Of a stretch of 64,000 nucleotides of DNA, positions 51,885 through 61,744 are shown piece by piece (the first letter of the stretch is position 1; every line of letters starts with the position of its first letter). This DNA comes from a bacterium. GTDB lineage: Bacteria; Auribacterota; UBA3054. The notes beneath the pieces were generated by a model. The model did no database searches and had not been told where the DNA came from. It worked only from the letters and a program-made list of their open reading frames with translations. The position numbers were made by a program, and so were the translations under genes. The stretch covers positions 478,088-542,087 of the forward strand of contig JAFYXV010000002.1 in NCBI GenBank assembly GCA_017557885.1, written 5' to 3'.

Positions 51885-54458
51885 ATGTTTGAATCCGGTT
51901 TATCATACATAAAATCTGACTTCCATTTGCATACTCATAAAGACAAAGAGTTTATGTATTCTGGGGAACAGAATTCTTTTGTGGAAAATTATGTTTCTGG
52001 ACTTAAGAAGGAAGGTATAAATCTTGGTGTAATAACAAATCACAACAAGTTTGATAAAGATGAATACACAGCGATTCGCAAGGCTGCAAAAAAAGAGGAT
52101 ATTTTTATTCTTCCCGGCGTTGAACTTACTGTAAAAGAAGGATCTAACGGAGTCCATACGTTGATCGTATTTAATCCTGATGACTGGTTTTCGAATGGCG
52201 AAAATCATATTCAAACATTTTTGACGGCTGCTTTTGCAACCATTTCCAACCCGGAAAACCGAAATACAAAATGTATATATGATTTAAAAAACACTATAGA
52301 AGCACTTGAAGCGTATAACAGAGATTATTTTATTGTATTTGCCCATGTTGATCAGAATAGTGGATTATTCAGTGAATGTAGTGGAGGTCTGTTGGAATCA
52401 CTTTCAGGCATTGCGTCATTTAAAAAGCGTGTTTTGGGGCTTCAAAAAGCAACAACACAGAAGAACATAGAACAGTTTCGCAGAATTTTTGGTTATCTTC
52501 CTGCCTTAGTTGAGGGATCTGATCCAAAGTCCATTGAAGATATTGGAAAAGGTAGCAAGCATACTTATCTCAAAATCGGAGAATTTTCTTATTCGGCCGT
52601 TAAATTTGCCCTGCAGGACAGCAGTAACAGACTATTCAATGCCATGCCTAATATAAAACATGGGTATATAGAATCACTTGTTTTTCAAGGCGGTAAGTTT
52701 GATGGACAGAAAATCTTGTTTTCGCCTGAATTGAATACGTTAATCGGAATCAGAGGTAGTGGAAAATCAGCAGTAATAGAAGTAATTCGTTATATTCTTG
52801 GCCTAGACCCTCAGACAGATAATGAATATAAAGAATCTCTAGTAAAAAGCGTTCTTGGTTCTGGCGGAAAAGGTTCATTATCTGTTGTCGATAAACATGG
52901 TAAAAGATATATCATAAGTCGTATTTTAGGCGAGCGAACCAGTGTGGTAGACGAAGATAAAAATGATCTGAATATTACCCCATTAAGCATATTTGATGGG
53001 GTGCAATACTTCGGTCAAAAAGACCTTTCTAATAGTGCTGACCACGAAAATGGCCTTCTTGAAAAACTGGTAAGTAGAAAACTCGGTCAACAGGCAACGG
53101 TTGATAGCTGCATAGCTGAATTATGTGATGCTGTTGATCATCTTTTGGATGTCAATAAGATTCCTGGACAAATTGAAGAAGCAAATACTAGGAAGTCAGA
53201 AATTGAACACAAAATGTCCATTTTCAAAGATAAGGGAGTTGCAGAAAAGCTTAAAAAGCAGGCGGCATATATTACTGATCAGACCAAACTGGATTCGGTA
53301 AAAACAGAGGTTGCACACATAGTCAAGGCAATTAAAAGCGCTTATGACGGTCATAACGAGGCCTCTTCCAAATTATCAGAATACGAGAGTTCTTATAATA
53401 CCGAGTTGATTACCGAGGCAAAAAAAGTTTTAGCTCTTATAGATCAGCAACTTGAGGCCATAAGAAACGCTATTCAGCAGATGCAGATTCAGGAAAGGTT
53501 TTTTGAGGATATTATTGAAAAGCTTAATTCGGAAGTGACGGCATTAGCAGATGAATTTGCTGAAATAAAACGTGAGATAAAAGACGAAACCCTTGATGCG
53601 GATACGTTTGTACAACTGACCGCAAATACTGAGAAAGTTAAAGATAAACTTCAACAACTGACTGAAAAGTCCAAGAAAAAGTCGGCTATTGAAAATGTCT
53701 ACAAAAAAGCAGAACGTCAACGGAATGATATTCTTTTAAATTCATTCCAAGCTTATCAATTTGAGATAGAAAGAATAAATCAAATTCAAAGTGAACTCCA
53801 CATTGTTATAGAATCTAAAGGAGACAAGGAAGGCTTAAAAACCAGACTGAAGAGCGATTTTAGAGGAACGGGAATCAGCGATACAAAGTATCAGGCACTA
53901 AGCGATAATTTTACTGATTATGTTGACTTGATAGCGGATTGGATTTTAGCAGATGGATTGAAAATGAAAAGTGTTTTGACTGACAGTGAGTATAGTAAAT
54001 TGGAGGAAAAACTCAGAGAACAATATACCGAATTACTCAAATATCAGGTACAGAATAAAGTGGAAATATATTATCACAATAAACTTCTCAAACAACACTC
54101 TATTGGCCAACGCGCGTCGGCTCTAATACTTTTTATCCTAACACAGGATAATAATGATGTGATTTTTATAGACCAGCCGGAAGATGACCTGGATAATAAA
54201 GTGATTTATGACGAGGTGATTAGTGCAATAACTAAGAAAAAGCCCAATATTCAGTTTGTTTTTGCGACTCATAATGCGAATATTCCAGTGCTTGGTGATG
54301 CAGATAGAATACTTGTAGTAGATTACCAAGACACAAGGATAGATGTCTCTCAAGGAAATATAGATCTAGGCGACACACATAAACAGATTGTTGATATTAT
54401 GGAAGGTGGAAAAGATGCCTTTGAAAGAAGGCATCTTATCTACGAATCATGGAGGTAA
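51885..54458 (+). CDS. TrlF-like PHP-domain plus SMC/ABC-type ATPase
   Basis: An 857-residue protein. The N-terminus is a PHP phosphoesterase domain: DFHLHTH (residues 12-18), TNHN (51-54), GVEL (78-81) and His91 as metal ligands. Then comes an SMC/RecF-like ATPase: Walker A GIRGSGKSA (~287-295), a coiled coil (~430-650) and Walker B with IDQPEDDLDN (~764-773) near the C-terminus. This order matches TrlF-family proteins, seen in defence islands; the target is unknown. The start is ATG 51885 with AAGGAG 9 bp upstream, behind its own promoter and possible structured leader. Codon use is AT-rich. Confidence 0.85.
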   Translation: MFESGLSYIKSDFHLHTHKDKEFMYSGEQNSFVENYVSGLKKEGINLGVITNHNKFDKDEYTAIRKAAKKEDIFILPGVELTVKEGSNGVHTLIVFNPDDWFSNGENHIQTFLTAAFATISNPENRNTKCIYDLKNTIEALEAYNRDYFIVFAHVDQNSGLFSECSGGLLESLSGIASFKKRVLGLQKATTQKNIEQFRRIFGYLPALVEGSDPKSIEDIGKGSKHTYLKIGEFSYSAVKFALQDSSNRLFNAMPNIKHGYIESLVFQGGKFDGQKILFSPELNTLIGIRGSGKSAVIEVIRYILGLDPQTDNEYKESLVKSVLGSGGKGSLSVVDKHGKRYIISRILGERTSVVDEDKNDLNITPLSIFDGVQYFGQKDLSNSADHENGLLEKLVSRKLGQQATVDSCIAELCDAVDHLLDVNKIPGQIEEANTRKSEIEHKMSIFKDKGVAEKLKKQAAYITDQTKLDSVKTEVAHIVKAIKSAYDGHNEASSKLSEYESSYNTELITEAKKVLALIDQQLEAIRNAIQQMQIQERFFEDIIEKLNSEVTALADEFAEIKREIKDETLDADTFVQLTANTEKVKDKLQQLTEKSKKKSAIENVYKKAERQRNDILLNSFQAYQFEIERINQIQSELHIVIESKGDKEGLKTRLKSDFRGTGISDTKYQALSDNFTDYVDLIADWILADGLKMKSVLTDSEYSKLEEKLREQYTELLKYQVQNKVEIYYHNKLLKQHSIGQRASALILFILTQDNNDVIFIDQPEDDLDNKVIYDEVISAITKKKPNIQFVFATHNANIPVLGDADRILVVDYQDTRIDVSQGNIDLGDTHKQIVDIMEGGKDAFERRHLIYESWR

Positions 54459-54631
54459 TACATCGGTTTGCCAACATTAAGCGATTACCATGTGTGTCAG
54501 TACTTGTTTTAAGTACTCATAAATTTTTCGTATTGATTGTTTAAAGTTAAAACTCTTCCTATTCAACTAGCGACTAGTATTTTTGATTGTTACTATTATT
54601 TTTTTATGATTTTAGCAAATTAGCTTCTAAC
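54459..54631. repeat. Intergenic gap with CTAG repeat and weak hairpin
   Basis: Between converging genes. It holds AGTACTT/AAGTACT (54499-54517), followed by a short T-run at 54524-54528, a possible weak terminator, and AACTAGCGACTAGTATTT (54565-54582), which matches 51348-51365 at 17 of 18 bases. Confidence 0.6.
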
Positions 54632-56452
54632 CTAAAGTGATTCATAATACTTTCTGATTTTTTTGGCCATTAAAACTCGGCGTTCTTCTAAAAACTCTTT
54701 GTAATGAGTATGATCCATTTCAAAAACCTCTAATGGGACGCAATTGGTTTGCAAATTAGCAATTAATTGGTCGTAGTTTGTAATGGAGCCTATTTTTATT
54801 TCACCGGTTTCGCATTGTTTTTTTGCTTCAGAGAAGTAAACATGAGGTGCCAATTTTCCTATAGCTTTATTAATCTGTGTATCAAGGAAAGCATAATTGC
54901 CCTCTTGGTTGTACATTGATTTTTCATATCCATTTGATTTCAGATATTCTTTTGGAAAAATATGATGTACATCACCATTTTCAATAAGCTCTCTTACAAG
55001 AATATTATTAGATAACAATGATACGTCATTCATTGAAACTTGTGCAGCAAGAAAAACTAAATAAGTCGGATTAATAGTGGATGTGGCATCAAGATCTTGC
55101 ACAACTTTAGTATTCCAAAAATTATCAGAAATTTCTGCTGCCTCAATATCCTTGAGGGTTGATACGCCCCCTTTTTCACTAATCAAACGAATATCTTTTG
55201 CAAAAACAGATTCGGGAGAACCACTATAACGTCCAGTTAAAACAGAAAGGACATACCATTTTTGCACCAAACGCTTTACTTCACTAACAGGGACCTCGCC
55301 TGATTGTATTAAACGTAGATATAAGGTGTACGCAAAGTCTAGTGCCATCTTTGAATTCACTAATTTTTTTGAAACAAATCCGGCACTACGTATAGCAAGC
55401 ATGAACTGTTTGAAATTATACTCATTAAAAACATTTAAAACTCCTTTTTTTAATAGGCCGTATGTTTCAGATACGATTTCTTCCTTATATTCTCGAGTAT
55501 TAAAATCTCTACCAGAAAGCAAACTTACTAATTCGGAAAGTTTGGCTCTTGGAAACATATGCATGAATGCAACTCTGATAACATCATTATAATCTGGATC
55601 AAAGACATCTTCTGTTTCGTCTTTTAGCCAAGTTATTTTGTCAAAATATTCTGTGTTAGTAAATGCTTGATCTTCTTGTAAAATTGTTTCGTGGAAAGAA
55701 GGTATTTTAGATAAATGCGAATAGTAATCTATAGCCTTGCGTAGATTATTACCATCATACTTTTCATCAGAGGCGATTTTTGACATTACAAAATCGCCTT
55801 GACTTAACGAAGTTCCTTTAGAATTTATACGAATAAAGATATCTGTTACAACATCGATGCTCAACTTATCATCTAATTCTATAACTCCTATTGTACGATT
55901 TTCGATAGCTCTAAGTTTGGTTATTATTTTGTCTAGCTTATTTTTCTCCATTTCAGGATTGTTTTTGCAATATTCTTCAATAAAAGAATACACAGAGAAA
56001 TCGTTTTTAAATATTTCTGCTATGTCAGCAATCCAACGCTTGCTTCTAATGTGGCTTGAATCTTGAACCGCAAATATTTCACTATCTGGATCATTAGAAA
56101 AAGCTTCGAAAGGATTAAAAGCAATTTTGATCCTTTCTTTGGAATAGTTATTGTTTACTATAGGTATTCCAGAAATTGCTGTCATTAATGCAGTCACTCG
56201 CTGTTGACCGTCTATTAATATTTTTTTGCCAGAAGAAATCCCGCCGTTCCTAAGACGAATATCAGGATTCTTCCAAGTAATTAAGTACCCCGTTGGAAAA
56301 CCTTTATAAAGAGAATCCAATAAATCCCTAACTTGTGTCTTTCTCCACACAAATGGTCGTTGAATTTCTGGAACAGCAATATCTCCACCAGCTATATAAC
56401 CAAGAATAGTGCTAATTTGTGTTGATATTGTTCTATATTTTTCGATTTCCAT
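54632..56452 (-). CDS. GmrSD-like nuclease (DUF262 + HNH-type C-terminus)
   Basis: A 606-residue protein. The N-terminal DUF262 (ParB/Srx-fold) part has QRPFVW (31-36), DSLYKGFPTGYLITW and LIDGQQRVTALM (80-91), typical of GmrS and BrxU-type proteins. The C-terminal part has the nuclease block HHIFPKEYL (~498) with N...NYAFLD after it, the DUF1524-like HNH end of GmrD. Fused GmrSD enzymes cut DNA carrying modified (for example glucosylated) bases. It is 47 bp downstream of hsdS in the same direction, so restriction of modified and of unmodified DNA may be coexpressed. Confidence 0.88.
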   Translation of the reverse strand: MEIEKYRTISTQISTILGYIAGGDIAVPEIQRPFVWRKTQVRDLLDSLYKGFPTGYLITWKNPDIRLRNGGISSGKKILIDGQQRVTALMTAISGIPIVNNNYSKERIKIAFNPFEAFSNDPDSEIFAVQDSSHIRSKRWIADIAEIFKNDFSVYSFIEEYCKNNPEMEKNKLDKIITKLRAIENRTIGVIELDDKLSIDVVTDIFIRINSKGTSLSQGDFVMSKIASDEKYDGNNLRKAIDYYSHLSKIPSFHETILQEDQAFTNTEYFDKITWLKDETEDVFDPDYNDVIRVAFMHMFPRAKLSELVSLLSGRDFNTREYKEEIVSETYGLLKKGVLNVFNEYNFKQFMLAIRSAGFVSKKLVNSKMALDFAYTLYLRLIQSGEVPVSEVKRLVQKWYVLSVLTGRYSGSPESVFAKDIRLISEKGGVSTLKDIEAAEISDNFWNTKVVQDLDATSTINPTYLVFLAAQVSMNDVSLLSNNILVRELIENGDVHHIFPKEYLKSNGYEKSMYNQEGNYAFLDTQINKAIGKLAPHVYFSEAKKQCETGEIKIGSITNYDQLIANLQTNCVPLEVFEMDHTHYKEFLEERRVLMAKKIRKYYESL

Positions 56453-56499
56453 TATCTTTCATTACTCCTAAATGCTTTTATGATAAAAATACCCCACCT

Positions 56500-57642
56500 T
56501 TAGACTTTCGTTTTCTTATTATTTCTAACAATTACTTTTTTGATGTTAGAAATTTTTCTTTCCGCGTAAAGAACAATATCTTTAATTACAATTTTCTGAA
56601 CTGCAGAGATTAGTGTTTCCATTTTCTTATAGTCTGGTTTTCCGCGTTTCGTGAGCAAAGAAATATCAAGAGCATCTGCATCTTTAGCGTAGAAGTTGTG
56701 ACCATAATCGAATTTACCGGTATGAGCCGCTTTATGGCAAGCGGAAGTTACAAATATAGCAGCCTTTGTTGGAATTTTTTCCGTATGCACTACTGCAATG
56801 TGATCATCTCCTCCATATTTATAATTGCGATACTTGGCCGATCCAAACATATCAATAGTTGTTGTGTTCTTACTAAAAATTTCAACTTTATTGTCAATAA
56901 AAGCTGATACACCTTCCTCTGATTCTCCTGCTGTTACAAATGGTAAATCACCTGGAATGCGGTCTTCACTTTTTAGACGTTTCCCGCGTGTGGATTCACC
57001 ATACAAATCCTTTAGATTAAAAATGCCCCATCTATCACTCTTATAAGCAGCAATCGCTTGTTCCTCCTCTATGGACAATTTATAATTGTCCAAGCTACTC
57101 ACTTTCAAGTAAGCTTCTAATTCCGCAACCCTCTCGGCTTCTAATTCCGCAACCCTCTCGGCTTCTAATTCCGCAACATATTTGCTCATAAAATCAAAAT
57201 CTATTGTTCCATCTGTATTTATTGGAAGAAAGATGGATTGAGACTTGATTTTCTCCCAAGTACACATGGTATCATAACCAAACTCGTAGTGGATGAAATT
57301 AAGTGAACTTGCTATAAAGAGGCCAGTTTTATAAGATAGACTAAATTTAGGAATAAGTGAAAAAACTCTTGCATGTGTAACCATCTTGTATTCTTCATTA
57401 CGATAAAAGGCATTTCCAAACATATCAATGGTTATCGTGCCAGCAGGGAAAATCCTTGCTGAAATGTCTGTTTGTCCGAGAATTCCATAATTGGCCACTC
57501 CCGCTGTTATAACCGGTGTCCCTTTTCCGTTGATATGCCTTTTTTGTATGTCGAAGTTTCCACTACAACTATCAAATAGATTTTCAATTTTAAAATTGCC
57601 CCACTTAACAGCTTTTAACTTTCTGTTAAGTGAGGCCGTCAT
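56500..57642 (-). CDS. hsdS: Restriction-modification specificity subunit (HsdS)
   Basis: A 380-residue subunit with two similar target-recognition halves: TIDMFGNAFYRNEEY in the first and TIDMFGSAKYRNYKY in the second. Each half recognises one part of a bipartite site. Between them is a helical spacer with repeats of VAELEAER (residues 156-163, 164-171 and a partial copy to 178), encoded by a 24-bp DNA repeat. The start overlaps the stop of the methylase gene by 4 bp. The TRDs resemble those of type I and BcgI-type systems; the DNA target cannot be read from sequence. Confidence 0.9.
   Translation of the reverse strand: MTASLNRKLKAVKWGNFKIENLFDSCSGNFDIQKRHINGKGTPVITAGVANYGILGQTDISARIFPAGTITIDMFGNAFYRNEEYKMVTHARVFSLIPKFSLSYKTGLFIASSLNFIHYEFGYDTMCTWEKIKSQSIFLPINTDGTIDFDFMSKYVAELEAERVAELEAERVAELEAYLKVSSLDNYKLSIEEEQAIAAYKSDRWGIFNLKDLYGESTRGKRLKSEDRIPGDLPFVTAGESEEGVSAFIDNKVEIFSKNTTTIDMFGSAKYRNYKYGGDDHIAVVHTEKIPTKAAIFVTSACHKAAHTGKFDYGHNFYAKDADALDISLLTKRGKPDYKKMETLISAVQKIVIKDIVLYAERKISNIKKVIVRNNKKTKV
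57113..57177. repeat. 24-bp tandem repeat in hsdS (2.7 copies)
   Basis: Two perfect units (57113-57136, 57137-57160) and 17 bp of a third, inside the central spacer. One unit adds 8 residues and keeps the frame, so slippage would lengthen or shorten the helical spacer. Confidence 0.92.
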
Positions 57643-59681
57643 TTTCCCAAGCGTTCATCTCCAACTTGCTGGTTCCTTAATAAGCGAGCAACTTCCCACG
57701 CGAGATAATCACCGACAGTTTTCTTTAAATCATCCAAAGTTGGTCTTATATCAACAGGTGCTGTTTGGTTCCAATCTGCCCCGTTTCCGGGATCTATGTG
57801 TCCTTCGTAATAATCTTTTTCTGAAAGAAAACACAATTTGCTTTTCCCAAATCGAACAAGATTAACTAGTTCATTATATCTATCTTTAGCATGGTCTATA
57901 TCTCTCAAATTAACACGTGCTTTTTTTCGATTCGTTCTTGAATAGCCGTCGTTAGAGAAATCGATAAATTTTACTATGTCGTCTTTTTGATGTGCCTCTC
58001 CAACTCGGAATACGTATACATATGTCTGCACACTTGACTTGCCTAGAAATAGATCTATAGGCATTTTTATACTAGCAATCAGCGTACTGTGTTTTAAAAT
58101 ACTTTTGTTATATTCTTTTGCTTTTCCACTACCGGCAGAATTTTGAATAATTATTGCAGCAAAGCCTTTATTCATCATAGAGAGGGCTTTTTCAACGAAT
58201 ATCATGCCATTCCCAGGAGCTGAATATGGAGGATTTAGGACAAAAGCATTTGCAGGGAATTTTCCTTTTCTCCCAAAACCATATTTACCGTCAAACTCTA
58301 TTAATGAGTCTTTGTTTATTATATTTGAGCTACCGTCTCCCATTAGTATCATGTTGAGGATAGCGAGCATGTAAACTTCTGAAAGGATTTCCAATCCCAA
58401 AATTTGATTTGCTTTTATTTCGGCGGACTTTACGGCCAACTTATCGGGTGATTTGATTTTTTCCTTGGCGTCTTTGAGCATTTCATTCATAGAAGCAACA
58501 AGAAGCCCAGCAGAACCGGTAGCAAAGTCCCACACATAAGAGTCCATATTGACTCTTGCCAAACGAGCAAGGAGCGTGGCTACATAGGACGGAGTCAGGA
58601 CAACATCATTAAGTTTGTCCTGAGAAAAACCAAGCCAGCTATACATTTCATTAAACAATTTACCGGTAAAATCTGTGCTAAGGCCAATTTTATAGTATAT
58701 TCCCAAATCGTCGATTATTTTTGTAAACACTCTTTTAAGCTGGCTTTCTCCATTTTTGGCCTTATTGATATTATCTGTAGTCAGAGTGTTTTGTAATGTT
58801 CTGAAAATCAAATCCTTTTTTTCCTTCGGCAATTTCTTTTCATTTAAAAATGCATTTATTTTGCGCAGAATAATATCTCCATCGCGATTGCCTTCTTCCT
58901 TGGAGGATTTTAAATCCGCTTTTTCAAGAGCTTCCACTTTCCCGGGAACTCCAAGTGTTGCAATAATTGAAGCGGCGACTAGATAAACACGATCACGCTC
59001 GCTCAACCCTTTTTCGTTTTGATAAATATCATTATTTATTTTAACAAGACTTGCTTTAATCTCCTGTTCGCGGGCTTCTCTAAGTTTCTCAATTTCTGAT
59101 TGCGTTAATTTTAATTGTTTAACTTTTTCTATGAATTTATCAAAACTGTTCTTTTTCAAAAAAGAAAAATCATCGTAATCATCTATTTTTTGGCCCATGC
59201 CGAAATTGCTTTTGGAGACATAATAAACTCCTATATCATATTTAAGATTCCCGATATCGTCCTTATAGCCGGTCATACCAATTGCTATGATTTCTGTATA
59301 ACTTGTATAATGAAGAATTGCGTTTGCATAATGAACAGCACCATTAACAGCATAAGAATTAATCGTTTTATAATCGGGTTGATTTTTGGCTGTTTTATTG
59401 GCAACTTTCCCGTCAGTATCAACTTTTACTAGCTTATCTTTGTATCCTTTATATTCAACAAGAACTGGATATTTACATAGGTTTTTATCCTGCAAAAGAA
59501 GTTTTGCATCTGGACGGTTTCCTCCCTCACCGCCGTTTTTAGACGCATAATCATTGAGGGCTCGATCTATTTCTGTGTTTAGTGATTCCTGCTCAAGCTT
59601 ATAATCTAGTTTATAAGTTTTAAGCCATCCATTGCCTAGCTGGGCAATTAATGGTTCTACAGATTGTACTTTTTTGACCAT
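57639..59681 (-). CDS. hsdM: DNA methyltransferase with N-terminal nuclease-like domain (HsdM/BcgIA-type)
   Basis: A 680-residue N6-adenine methylase. SAM motif I FATGSAGLL lies near residue 390, catalytic motif IV NPPY near 490. The first ~150 residues are extra: PD at 57-58 followed by VEYKG (E76-Y77-K78) suggest a PD-(D/E)XK nuclease site, as in BcgI A. No separate hsdR gene is in the window, so this may be a one-polypeptide cutter and methylase working with the adjacent S subunit (type IIB/IIG style). If the domain is not active, an orphan type I M/S pair is the alternative. A GGGAG site precedes the ATG. Confidence 0.85.
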   Translation of the reverse strand: MVKKVQSVEPLIAQLGNGWLKTYKLDYKLEQESLNTEIDRALNDYASKNGGEGGNRPDAKLLLQDKNLCKYPVLVEYKGYKDKLVKVDTDGKVANKTAKNQPDYKTINSYAVNGAVHYANAILHYTSYTEIIAIGMTGYKDDIGNLKYDIGVYYVSKSNFGMGQKIDDYDDFSFLKKNSFDKFIEKVKQLKLTQSEIEKLREAREQEIKASLVKINNDIYQNEKGLSERDRVYLVAASIIATLGVPGKVEALEKADLKSSKEEGNRDGDIILRKINAFLNEKKLPKEKKDLIFRTLQNTLTTDNINKAKNGESQLKRVFTKIIDDLGIYYKIGLSTDFTGKLFNEMYSWLGFSQDKLNDVVLTPSYVATLLARLARVNMDSYVWDFATGSAGLLVASMNEMLKDAKEKIKSPDKLAVKSAEIKANQILGLEILSEVYMLAILNMILMGDGSSNIINKDSLIEFDGKYGFGRKGKFPANAFVLNPPYSAPGNGMIFVEKALSMMNKGFAAIIIQNSAGSGKAKEYNKSILKHSTLIASIKMPIDLFLGKSSVQTYVYVFRVGEAHQKDDIVKFIDFSNDGYSRTNRKKARVNLRDIDHAKDRYNELVNLVRFGKSKLCFLSEKDYYEGHIDPGNGADWNQTAPVDIRPTLDDLKKTVGDYLAWEVARLLRNQQVGDERLGK

Positions 59682-59932
59682 TGTACTCCCTCAATTTCGA
59701 TATTTGACAAAAAACATAAACTTGTTATTTGCCACGTTATCTTTGTTAATAATTGAGACAGCATTCTTAAAGAAAAACTGCACCAATATCTATCAATTTC
59801 AGTGTATTTTATCAAATTTAGGTTCATAATGGAACTGTATTTGGTGTCATAAAATCCCGACAATTAAAGGTGTTCTAGCAGCGATGCTAGTAAAACCAAT
59901 GAACATTACTATCAAAATTTGTTGAGTACTTA
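59682..59932. other. AT-rich intergenic gap, no gene seen
   Basis: The 251-bp space between hsdM and the FRG gene, both leftward. No terminator is clear. Two CTAG tetramers lie at 59875-59878 and 59887-59890 (TTCTAGCAGCGATGCTAG), part of the island's dispersed repeat pattern. Confidence 0.5.
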
Positions 59933-61744
59933 TTATGAAAGATCTATGTCAGCATAATTTGCTATCAATGGGTTGTCGTAAGAAGAAAGCTGAGGAAATA
60001 CAACAGTTATCCCTTTTTTATCAAATATCTCTTTGTCGTATTCCGAATCGTCGCCATTATATAATTCTTGGAGAACAGATTCGTCAATACTTTTTGTTGA
60101 TTTTTCTTTTCTTCTTAAAACCGTTAAAGTAACGGCTTCACAATTTGAGAATTGTTTCCAAAAATCCTCGATTGACTTTATTCCTAAAACAATATCTCCG
60201 ACTTTTAGTTCGGAGTGTTTTTCCGCAAATTTACTAAGATGTTTTATAACTTGTTTGTTCCCTTTCTGTTCTAAAACTAGTGGTTGCAAATGGTCTAGTT
60301 CTTGACATAAAACAGAAGAGGTGTTTTCTAATTCTGGATAAATAAAACTATCAGAAATTCCTAGTCTTGCCAAATCCATTAAAATGTTGTTTTTTTTGCC
60401 TTCTTCAACTTCAATAAAATCAAAAAACAAAAACGATTCATCTCTCCATATAAATCTTTTAAAAATATCAAGAACATAAAAATCAGACAATGCTTTTTTT
60501 ATAGCAAAATAATGTTTGCTTGTTTGCATTCCTGAATGAGTGTTTGAAGTGATCATCTGAATGTCGGTCTGAAGAGATGAAATAATTTTGGACTGTTTAA
60601 TAGTTATCTGTTTAGACAAGTTACTTCTTTTACTGCTGCCGAAGGAGATTAAACGGAAATCATTCTCTATTTTTCTAATTTCATCTAGAACATCTTGCTC
60701 TAGTGGTAACTTATAAATGATAGAGTTTTCTATTGCTGTCCTATCTCTGTCTTGTGGTTTAAGGAAGAGCAACCTAAAGCATTCTTCATATCCTTTTAAG
60801 TCTGATAATGGCAACATATAATTTTTGTCTAATAAATACCCAAAAAGTAAAAAAGCACTACTTTGATTTGATATTCTCCAATTATTGTTTTTTGGCTTTA
60901 CACATATAATTTGAGCCATATCGACTAAAGAAAATTCAGAAGCATAATAACCACTATCCCTTCGGGATTTTAAGAGCAATTCTTTTGTAATTGGGTTCGT
61001 TTTTGATATCTGCGTAGCTTCGTTTAATATTTTTCTCCTATTAGCGGTATCGGGTTCTAGAGCATATTCTTCATATTTTTTGGAAAAATTTGACATGTTG
61101 TTATGAAAATTGTTTTCATAATATGCCGTACTATCTATTGTTGCCACGTTTGCCAACAAAGCTGTGTTGCTATCATCAGGGAACCTAATGGCTCTTTCAG
61201 AAATAAAAAAACAATACAATTTACCATTATGTTTATTAATTGAACTTTTTGCTGCAAAGTACAATGCAATTAGAGGGTTTTCGGTTACATCAAGTAACCT
61301 TGTTGGCACTCTATAGTGTTGCATTTTGGCCAATTTTTCAAATGTGGTTTTACAATCAGTAAATGCTTCTGGGCATCTATTGATAGCTTCGTAATAAAAT
61401 TTGTGTTCATTAATTATTCTGCCGTTTCGATAAATTGATGGTTCCAATTTATATGTGTTATCATCTTCGCCTCTAAAGAACAACTTGAATTTATTGCCAA
61501 AGGGCATTACTTCATTTATCTTATCTAACAACTCCACTTTTTCTTTAAACCAAGAATAAAAACTTTCGATTGAATTAATTTCTCTATTGGTTTTTTCGTC
61601 AGTTTTTTCAGAATTGTTAATAGCCTCAAACGAACTATTATTCAAAAGATCAGACGCGTTTTTTGATTGCTTGTCGAAAGATGCGCTATCATTTTTAACG
61701 TCTTTGGCAGGACCTGTTAGAATCGGTTGTTCTGTCTCTATCAT
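59933..61744 (-). CDS. FRG-domain protein
   Basis: A 603-residue protein with an FRG domain (~60-330): FFRGEDD at 89-95 and QHYRVPTRLLDVTENPLIALYFAA are the family hallmarks, an Arg-Gly site thought to resemble ADP-ribosyltransferase-like folds. The N-terminal ~55 residues are Ser/Asn/Lys-rich and probably disordered; the C-terminal ~250 residues are unrecognised. FRG proteins are enriched in phage-defence islands and their function is mostly unknown. It shares strand and neighbourhood with hsdM-hsdS, 250 bp away. AT-rich codon use supports a foreign origin. Confidence 0.82.
   Translation of the reverse strand: MIETEQPILTGPAKDVKNDSASFDKQSKNASDLLNNSSFEAINNSEKTDEKTNREINSIESFYSWFKEKVELLDKINEVMPFGNKFKLFFRGEDDNTYKLEPSIYRNGRIINEHKFYYEAINRCPEAFTDCKTTFEKLAKMQHYRVPTRLLDVTENPLIALYFAAKSSINKHNGKLYCFFISERAIRFPDDSNTALLANVATIDSTAYYENNFHNNMSNFSKKYEEYALEPDTANRRKILNEATQISKTNPITKELLLKSRRDSGYYASEFSLVDMAQIICVKPKNNNWRISNQSSAFLLFGYLLDKNYMLPLSDLKGYEECFRLLFLKPQDRDRTAIENSIIYKLPLEQDVLDEIRKIENDFRLISFGSSKRSNLSKQITIKQSKIISSLQTDIQMITSNTHSGMQTSKHYFAIKKALSDFYVLDIFKRFIWRDESFLFFDFIEVEEGKKNNILMDLARLGISDSFIYPELENTSSVLCQELDHLQPLVLEQKGNKQVIKHLSKFAEKHSELKVGDIVLGIKSIEDFWKQFSNCEAVTLTVLRRKEKSTKSIDESVLQELYNGDDSEYDKEIFDKKGITVVFPQLSSYDNPLIANYADIDLS

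Noticed and set aside
57113-57177. Possible CRISPR or satellite array
   Set aside because: The repeat is head-to-tail with no spacer and encodes an in-frame helical repeat of HsdS.
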